From NCBI GenBank assembly GCA_964433675.1, contig CAYSSJ010000010.1, forward strand, positions 25,855-89,854: a stretch of 64,000 bases of DNA, in the 5' to 3' direction. Both the position numbers and the translations under genes were made by a program. The DNA comes from CAYSSJ01 sp964433675 (lineage in GTDB: Bacteria > Cloacimonadota > Cloacimonadia > Cloacimonadales > TCS61). The notes under the pieces were generated by a model. The model did not search any database. It had not been told where the DNA came from and saw only the letters and a program-made list of their open reading frames with translations. Shown here one piece after another: positions 59,740 through 64,000 of this stretch (position 1 is its first letter; every line of letters starts with the position of its first letter).

Positions 59740-60631
59740 TGAACTTGATGCTCATAATAAAGCTATACTGAATAGTTTTTGTTACCACTTGCAAGTAGAA
59801 AAAGGCTTGTCGGAAAACACTCTGGAAAGCTATAAAAGAGATCTGATAGATTTTTTATCCTTTCATGAAAAAAAGTGTGAAACCATAACTGCTAAAGAGA
59901 TTATAGATTACCTGGTAAATTTACAGAGTCTTGGCTTGTTGACCTCTTCTATAGCGCGGAAACGGAGCGCTATCAAAGCTTTTTTTGTGTTTCTTAGCGA
60001 AGAGGAGATACCAATCGCAACTAAAACTACCGATATCCCAAAAATCAAATATCAACATCATATCCCTGATGTGTTGTCTGTACGAGAAATGATGAAGTTT
60101 CTAAACTCATTACCGTCTGATTCCGCCTTAGGTATGCGTAACAAAGCGATATTCGAGCTGCTTTACGCTACCGGAATGCGCATATCCGAGCTTATCAATC
60201 TTACTTTGCATGATGTTTTATGGGATGATGCAGTAGTAAAAATCTCCGGCAAGGGTGGAAAACAGCGGCTTGTTCCGATTGCTTATCAATCTCTCCAATT
60301 TGTAATAGACTATGTCGAACAAGCTCGCGATATACTCAAAAAAGAAAAGCAGACAGCGGTTCTTTTTTTAAATAGATCCGGTAACAAACTGAGCAGAATG
60401 GGAGTTTGGAAGATCATAGATAACCATGCACTTAAAATCGGGCTAAAAAAGCATGTATCTCCTCATACATTTCGGCATTCATTTGCCACCCATCTTCTGG
60501 AAGCCGGGGCAAATCTGAGAGTGGTACAAATACTTTTGGGACACAGCAGCATAAACACTACCCAGATATATACCAATATAGATAAAGGTTTTTTGATAAA
60601 AGAGCATAGACTATATCATCCCAGAGGGTAG
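59726..60631 (+). CDS. xer: Xer-family tyrosine recombinase
   Basis: A 301-aa site-specific recombinase, the length of XerC/XerD. The N-terminal SAM-like domain (about residues 10-95; HLQVEKGLSENTLESYKRDL) is followed by the catalytic domain with Arg in YATGMRISELI, Lys in GKGGKQRLVPI, and HTFRHSFATHLLEAGA, LGHSSINTT and the nucleophile Tyr in TQIYTNI. All active-site residues are present. It probably resolves chromosome dimers at dif, though whether it is XerC or XerD cannot be told without its partner. It overlaps the small membrane gene by 14 nt. No transposon, integron or attachment repeat is near it, so it is not a phage integrase. Confidence 0.9.
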   Translation: MNKIDELDAHNKAILNSFCYHLQVEKGLSENTLESYKRDLIDFLSFHEKKCETITAKEIIDYLVNLQSLGLLTSSIARKRSAIKAFFVFLSEEEIPIATKTTDIPKIKYQHHIPDVLSVREMMKFLNSLPSDSALGMRNKAIFELLYATGMRISELINLTLHDVLWDDAVVKISGKGGKQRLVPIAYQSLQFVIDYVEQARDILKKEKQTAVLFLNRSGNKLSRMGVWKIIDNHALKIGLKKHVSPHTFRHSFATHLLEAGANLRVVQILLGHSSINTTQIYTNIDKGFLIKEHRLYHPRG

Positions 60632-60640
60632 AAAAAGCAT

Positions 60641-60742
60641 GTGGAGAAGCAAAGAAAAGAGTATGTATTTTTCCTCGAAGAAGTTTCTATGAGGCTGGTC
60701 AATGATGATCACTTCGACCGTTTCATCTCAGAGTTTTATTGA
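60641..60742 (+). CDS. possible short ORF of 33 codons after xer
   Basis: From GTG at 60641 a frame of 33 codons (VEKQRKEYVFFLEEVSMRLVNDDHFDRFISEFY) would read VEKQRKEYVFFLEEVS, then a charged tail, and stop at 60740-60742. Its composition looks protein-like, but the only purine-rich stretch (AGAGGG) is about 15 nt upstream, so translation is doubtful. It could be a remnant of a larger gene. Confidence 0.2.
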   Translation: MEKQRKEYVFFLEEVSMRLVNDDHFDRFISEFY

Positions 60743-60805
60743 CAGTATGGTTTAGTGAAAAAAAATGTCCAAAGTAAAATAGTAGTTCAAAATAAGGAGG
60801 GAATG

Positions 60806-61792
60806 ATGTATAAAAAAATTACATTAAGCCTGCTGATAATAGTGGTCAGTTCGATATTATTATATGCGGATAAGCCATTGGAACGTCAGGCAAATGAGTT
60901 GGGAGTAGAGGCGGCTGAATTCTACAATCAAGGTAGGTTTCTCGAAGCCGGTAATAGCTTTATCCAAGCAATTGAGACAATGGTACAAGCAGTAGAAGAG
61001 GATGGTATACCACGAGATGAATCTAAAATCATAAACTGGTATAATTTTGCCTTCCAATCTTATGCCCGAGCCGGAGAATATGAAAAAGCCATCGCAGCCT
61101 TGGATGAATTGCAAAATATAGATCCTAACAATTGGGATTACTTCAACAATCAAGCGATTATATACAGACGATACCTTAATGATTTAGATAGCGCTATTGA
61201 TACTATCAAAGAGTATAACGAAAGAAATAGATCATTTAGAGCGGAACAGGGTATCGCATCCATGTATTTGGAAAAAGAAGATCTGGAGAATGCACTGATT
61301 TGGTATAGAAATGCTTATGAGCTAAGACAAGACTCCAGAGTAATCAGAAATATTGCTACCTTGGAAAGACGGTTGGGCAACAATGATGCAGCAATTCAGG
61401 CATATCAAGATTTCATCCAAACTGAGCCAAGAGAAGAAGACCTGATTCGAACCTATAGAAATCTTGGCGCACTTTATGATGAATTGGACAGAGAAGCCGA
61501 TGCCATAGAAAGTTATGAGACAGCCCAATCCTTGAGCTATGATCCTGATATTGCCATACTTCTGCTAGACAGATATTTCGAACGAGATAACTATGATAAA
61601 GCGATGGAAAAAATCACTCAAATCCTAACCAGAGATCCCGGTAATGAAGAAGCGATTTATTTCCGTGCTATGATCAGATACAATCAAGGTGCTCTGCAGC
61701 AAGCAAGAGAAGATTTCGAAAGGTTGACAGGAAGCAGACAATATGGCGATATAGCCAGAGGTTACATAGAAAGTATAGATTCTGAACTTTAA
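60806..61792 (+). CDS. secreted TPR protein
   Basis: A 328-aa protein. The start at 60806 is set by AAGGAGG with 5-nt spacing; a second ATG at 60803 is too close, and the frame back to 60755 has no site. A signal peptide (about residues 1-22; LSLLIIVVSSILLYA) is followed by TPR-like repeats over the rest. The clearest are about 68-100 (YEKAIAALDELQNIDPNNWDY), 140-175, 180-210 (NDAAIQAYQDFIQTEP), 215-245 (READAIESYETAQSL) and 280-310. It resembles BamD/YfgC-type scaffolds in overall layout only. It is followed 13 nt later by tpiA, which has its own ribosome-binding site. Confidence 0.82.
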   Translation: MYKKITLSLLIIVVSSILLYADKPLERQANELGVEAAEFYNQGRFLEAGNSFIQAIETMVQAVEEDGIPRDESKIINWYNFAFQSYARAGEYEKAIAALDELQNIDPNNWDYFNNQAIIYRRYLNDLDSAIDTIKEYNERNRSFRAEQGIASMYLEKEDLENALIWYRNAYELRQDSRVIRNIATLERRLGNNDAAIQAYQDFIQTEPREEDLIRTYRNLGALYDELDREADAIESYETAQSLSYDPDIAILLLDRYFERDNYDKAMEKITQILTRDPGNEEAIYFRAMIRYNQGALQQAREDFERLTGSRQYGDIARGYIESIDSEL

Positions 61793-61805
61793 ACGAGGTA
61801 TATAT

Positions 61806-62564
61806 ATGAGACCAACAATTATAGCCGGAAATTGGAAGATGAACAAAGTCTTTGAAGAGGCTTCTGATTTTCTGATCGCACTTAGTGAATTTCTGGAGCT
61901 CCAAAATGTAGATAGAATGGAAGTGATCGTTTGCCCTCCTGCAGTTTATCTGGAATTAGCTACCGATATCTCTGTAGAGAGTGCTTTTGCTGTAGGCGCA
62001 CAGAATGTTAATGAAAATGAATTCGGGGCATATACAGGCGAGATCTCCGCTCCTATGCTATCCTCTCTGGAGTTGAGTTACTGTATCGTTGGCCATTCCG
62101 AAAGGCGTCAGTATTATGCAGAAAAGGATAAGATAATCAACCTGAAGATAAAAGCCTTGCATGAATATGCTATTACACCTATACTTTGTATCGGAGAGAC
62201 ATTGGAGCAACGAGAGTCCGATAAAACAAAACAAGTTATAGAGATGCAACTAAAAAAATGTCTGAAAGATGTAAATATGCATAATGAGACAATCATTGCT
62301 TATGAACCTATTTGGGCTATCGGCACCGGGAAAAATGCTACACCAGAGCAAGCTCAGGAAATTCATGGATTCATAAGAGATTGGCTTAGAGATAACTATG
62401 ATGAGGACATCGCAGATAACACTCCGATTATATATGGTGGCAGCATGGCTCCTGATAATCTCGAAAGCTTGCTCGCCCAGCCGGATATTGACGGAGGATT
62501 GATCGGTGGAGCATCACTCGAGATTGAAAACTTCACAAAAATGATAGAAATGGCGCAAAAATAA
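61806..62564 (+). CDS. tpiA: triosephosphate isomerase
   Basis: A 252-aa TIM-barrel enzyme interconverting dihydroxyacetone phosphate and glyceraldehyde-3-phosphate. The catalytic residues are all present: Asn and Lys in AGNWKMNK, His in VGHSERRQYY and Glu in AYEPIWAIGTG. The phosphate loop is IYGGSMAP and GGLIGGASLE. The length is normal. The start at 61806 follows ACGAGG about 8 nt upstream. It sits 13 nt after the TPR gene and 1 nt before serS. Confidence 0.95.
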   Translation: MRPTIIAGNWKMNKVFEEASDFLIALSEFLELQNVDRMEVIVCPPAVYLELATDISVESAFAVGAQNVNENEFGAYTGEISAPMLSSLELSYCIVGHSERRQYYAEKDKIINLKIKALHEYAITPILCIGETLEQRESDKTKQVIEMQLKKCLKDVNMHNETIIAYEPIWAIGTGKNATPEQAQEIHGFIRDWLRDNYDEDIADNTPIIYGGSMAPDNLESLLAQPDIDGGLIGGASLEIENFTKMIEMAQK

Positions 62565-62565
62565 T

Positions 62566-63840
62566 ATGCTGGATATGAAGTTCATCCGCGAGAATGCAGC
62601 TCGTGTGAAAAAGGCAATAGACGATAAAAACGAAAAAGTAGATTTGGATTTAGTATTATCGTTAGATGAGACCAAGCGAACACTTCAGTATGAATATGAT
62701 ACAATCCGGGCAGAGCAAAATAAGGTATCCAAACAGATCTCTGAGCTGAAAAAAGAGAAAAAAGATGTCAAACCGATTATCGCTGAGATGAAAGATATCG
62801 CAGAAAAGTTGAAAAACATATCAAAGCGATTAAATGGTGTTACAGATCAATTGGAAACCGAACTTTTGCGTATTCCCAATATCCCTTGCGAAGATGTACC
62901 AGTTGGTTTGGATGAAGAATCAAACGAATTTGTAAGAGAATGGGGAAAGCCAAAAGAATATGATTTTGATGTCAAAGATCATCTGGAATTGGCAGAAATG
63001 CACGATCTTTTGGATATCAAACGAGCAGCGAAGGTATCTGCTAGTGGTTTTGCCGGATATCTCGGTTACGGTGCACTTTTGGAACGTGCGCTAATCAACT
63101 TCATGCTCGATTATCATGTCAAGTATCATAATTATACCGAAATCATGCTGCCGGTATTGGCTAATAGAAAGACGATGACCGGCACCGGTCAGTTACCCAA
63201 ACTCGAAAACGATATGTACCTTATAGAAGATGATGATCTCTTTTTGATCCCGACTGCAGAAGTTTCGGTGACAAACTATTATTCCGGAGAGATATTATCA
63301 TTAGATAAATTGCCTGCAAAATATGTGTCGTATAGTCCATGTTTTAGACGAGAGGCAGGTTCATACGGTAAGGAGACTAAAGGGCTACAGCGATTACACC
63401 AGTTCAATAAAGTCGAGATGGTCTGTCTGGTCAGACCGGAAAAATCTTATGAAGTTTTGAAAACTATGCTGAGCGAAGCAGAAGATATATTGCAAGCTTT
63501 AGGTTTGCATTATCGTGTGCAAAAACTTGCGACCGGTGATTTGAGTTTTGCTTCTGCCAAGACATACGATCTGGAGGTTTGGGCACCGGGAATGCAGAAA
63601 TATCTCGAGGTCTCATCGATCAGCAATTTCGAAGATTTTCAGTCTCGTCGCGCTTCTCTACGTTTCAGAGATGGTAGTGGGAAGGTCAAATATCTGCATA
63701 CTCTCAATGGCTCCGGGCTAGCAACTCCGAGAACTTTCATCGCCTTGTTAGAAACATATCAAAAAAGAGACGGTTCTATCGAAATACCGGAAGTTCTTCG
63801 TCCATATTTTCCCTTCGAAAAAAATAATTCGATTTGTTAG
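62566..63840 (+). CDS. serS: seryl-tRNA synthetase
   Basis: A 424-aa class II synthetase that charges tRNA-Ser, two of which lie at 31621-31817. The N-terminal coiled-coil arm (about residues 30-105) is lysine- and glutamate-rich. Motif 2 is in FRREAGSYGKETKGLQRLHQF, motif 3 in LNGSGLATPRTFIALLE, and the serine/ATP pocket includes PTAEVSVTNYY and QKYLEVSSISN. It starts 1 nt after the tpiA stop, so expression may be coupled to it. The length matches the bacterial family. Confidence 0.95.
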   Translation: MLDMKFIRENAARVKKAIDDKNEKVDLDLVLSLDETKRTLQYEYDTIRAEQNKVSKQISELKKEKKDVKPIIAEMKDIAEKLKNISKRLNGVTDQLETELLRIPNIPCEDVPVGLDEESNEFVREWGKPKEYDFDVKDHLELAEMHDLLDIKRAAKVSASGFAGYLGYGALLERALINFMLDYHVKYHNYTEIMLPVLANRKTMTGTGQLPKLENDMYLIEDDDLFLIPTAEVSVTNYYSGEILSLDKLPAKYVSYSPCFRREAGSYGKETKGLQRLHQFNKVEMVCLVRPEKSYEVLKTMLSEAEDILQALGLHYRVQKLATGDLSFASAKTYDLEVWAPGMQKYLEVSSISNFEDFQSRRASLRFRDGSGKVKYLHTLNGSGLATPRTFIALLETYQKRDGSIEIPEVLRPYFPFEKNNSIC

Positions 63841-64000
63841 TGAAATCATATTGTGAATCATGCGACAAGGTTAAGTGATAATCTTGCCCGAGAGAGATAA
63901 AATAATTGTCGATTTCTTCATTTTTTGATTGACACGAAAAGGGTGAGATAGAATTTTGCTGAACCTCACGTGAGTGAGATGAAGATCATTATAGTAGAGA
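63841..64000. other. intergenic end of the window
   Basis: 160 bp after serS with no gene or hairpin that I can support. TTGACA (63929-63934) is followed by TAGAAT at a short 14-bp distance, so a promoter for a gene beyond the window is possible but unconvincing. Confidence 0.4.

Noticed and set aside
59726..60631. Phage or integrative element around the Xer recombinase
   Set aside because: No attachment repeat, excisionase, phage gene or tRNA end is near. Length and motifs fit a housekeeping Xer protein.
60739..60767. Promoter for the second TPR gene (TTGACA at 60739-60744)
   Set aside because: No acceptable -10 at 15-19 bp; a TAAAAT is 30 bp away. The signal could also be part of the short ORF end.

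Overview
The window reads like a chromosome segment of a diderm, probably anaerobic bacterium of roughly 40% GC. It carries a TonB-dependent receptor, lipoproteins, a remnant of an outer-membrane beta-barrel gene, a sigma-54 activator, many PAS/GAF histidine kinases, a ferritin-like protein, and molybdenum hydroxylases with YgfK. The gene mix suits the Fibrobacterota-Chlorobiota-Bacteroidota group or relatives such as Cloacimonadota. That placement is my inference; no 16S rRNA or marker set is present.

Layout. 1-2181: the 5' part of a PAS/GAF sensor that runs off the left edge. 2299-9395: a tightly coupled minus-strand operon of eight genes (nearly all 4-nt overlaps). It encodes a lipoprotein, a YkoE-like ECF S component, two further extracytoplasmic proteins, an alkaline-phosphatase-superfamily phosphodiesterase, two ABC ATPases and a TonB-dependent receptor, behind a structured leader. 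Several of its extracytoplasmic proteins seem to share a cofactor-free sulfite-oxidase-like (pfam00174-like) fold. I read it as an uptake system for an unknown, perhaps nucleotide-like, cofactor. 9599-11805: an AlbA_2-domain protein, an outer-membrane protein remnant with a terminator inside it, and bioY. 12079-20408: a TMEM163-like transporter with NAD salvage (pncB, pncA), a fused trehalose-6-phosphate synthase/phosphatase, a small membrane protein behind a good sigma-54-type promoter, yhbY, a divergent PAP2 protein, a NUDIX hydrolase, an EamA transporter and a ferritin-like protein. 20443-31222: oligopeptidase, nitroreductase and five two-component genes. 31411-35961: four clustered tRNA genes (two Gln, two Ser), era, holA, uppP, a divergent polysaccharide deacetylase and tRNA-Val.

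36095-52816 is an 11-gene minus-strand operon. It holds two molybdenum hydroxylases (one an unusual Mo-domain/FAD-domain fusion), ssnA, ygfK, ygeY, ygeW, a second PLP enzyme and a threonine-synthase-like enzyme. It matches the conserved anaerobic purine/uric-acid catabolism cluster of E. coli and gut anaerobes, but lacks a hydantoinase and a carbamate kinase here. 53135-63840 is all plus strand: a secreted CBM9-like/esterase protein, a 2TM protein with a PAS/GAF/HisKA_2 kinase, a TPR protein, a small membrane protein, a Xer recombinase, a second TPR protein, tpiA and serS.

Promoters in the window often show TTGACA with a loose -10 box, and ribosome-binding sites are mostly GGAGG-like. No CRISPR array, IS element, prophage or rRNA gene was seen.
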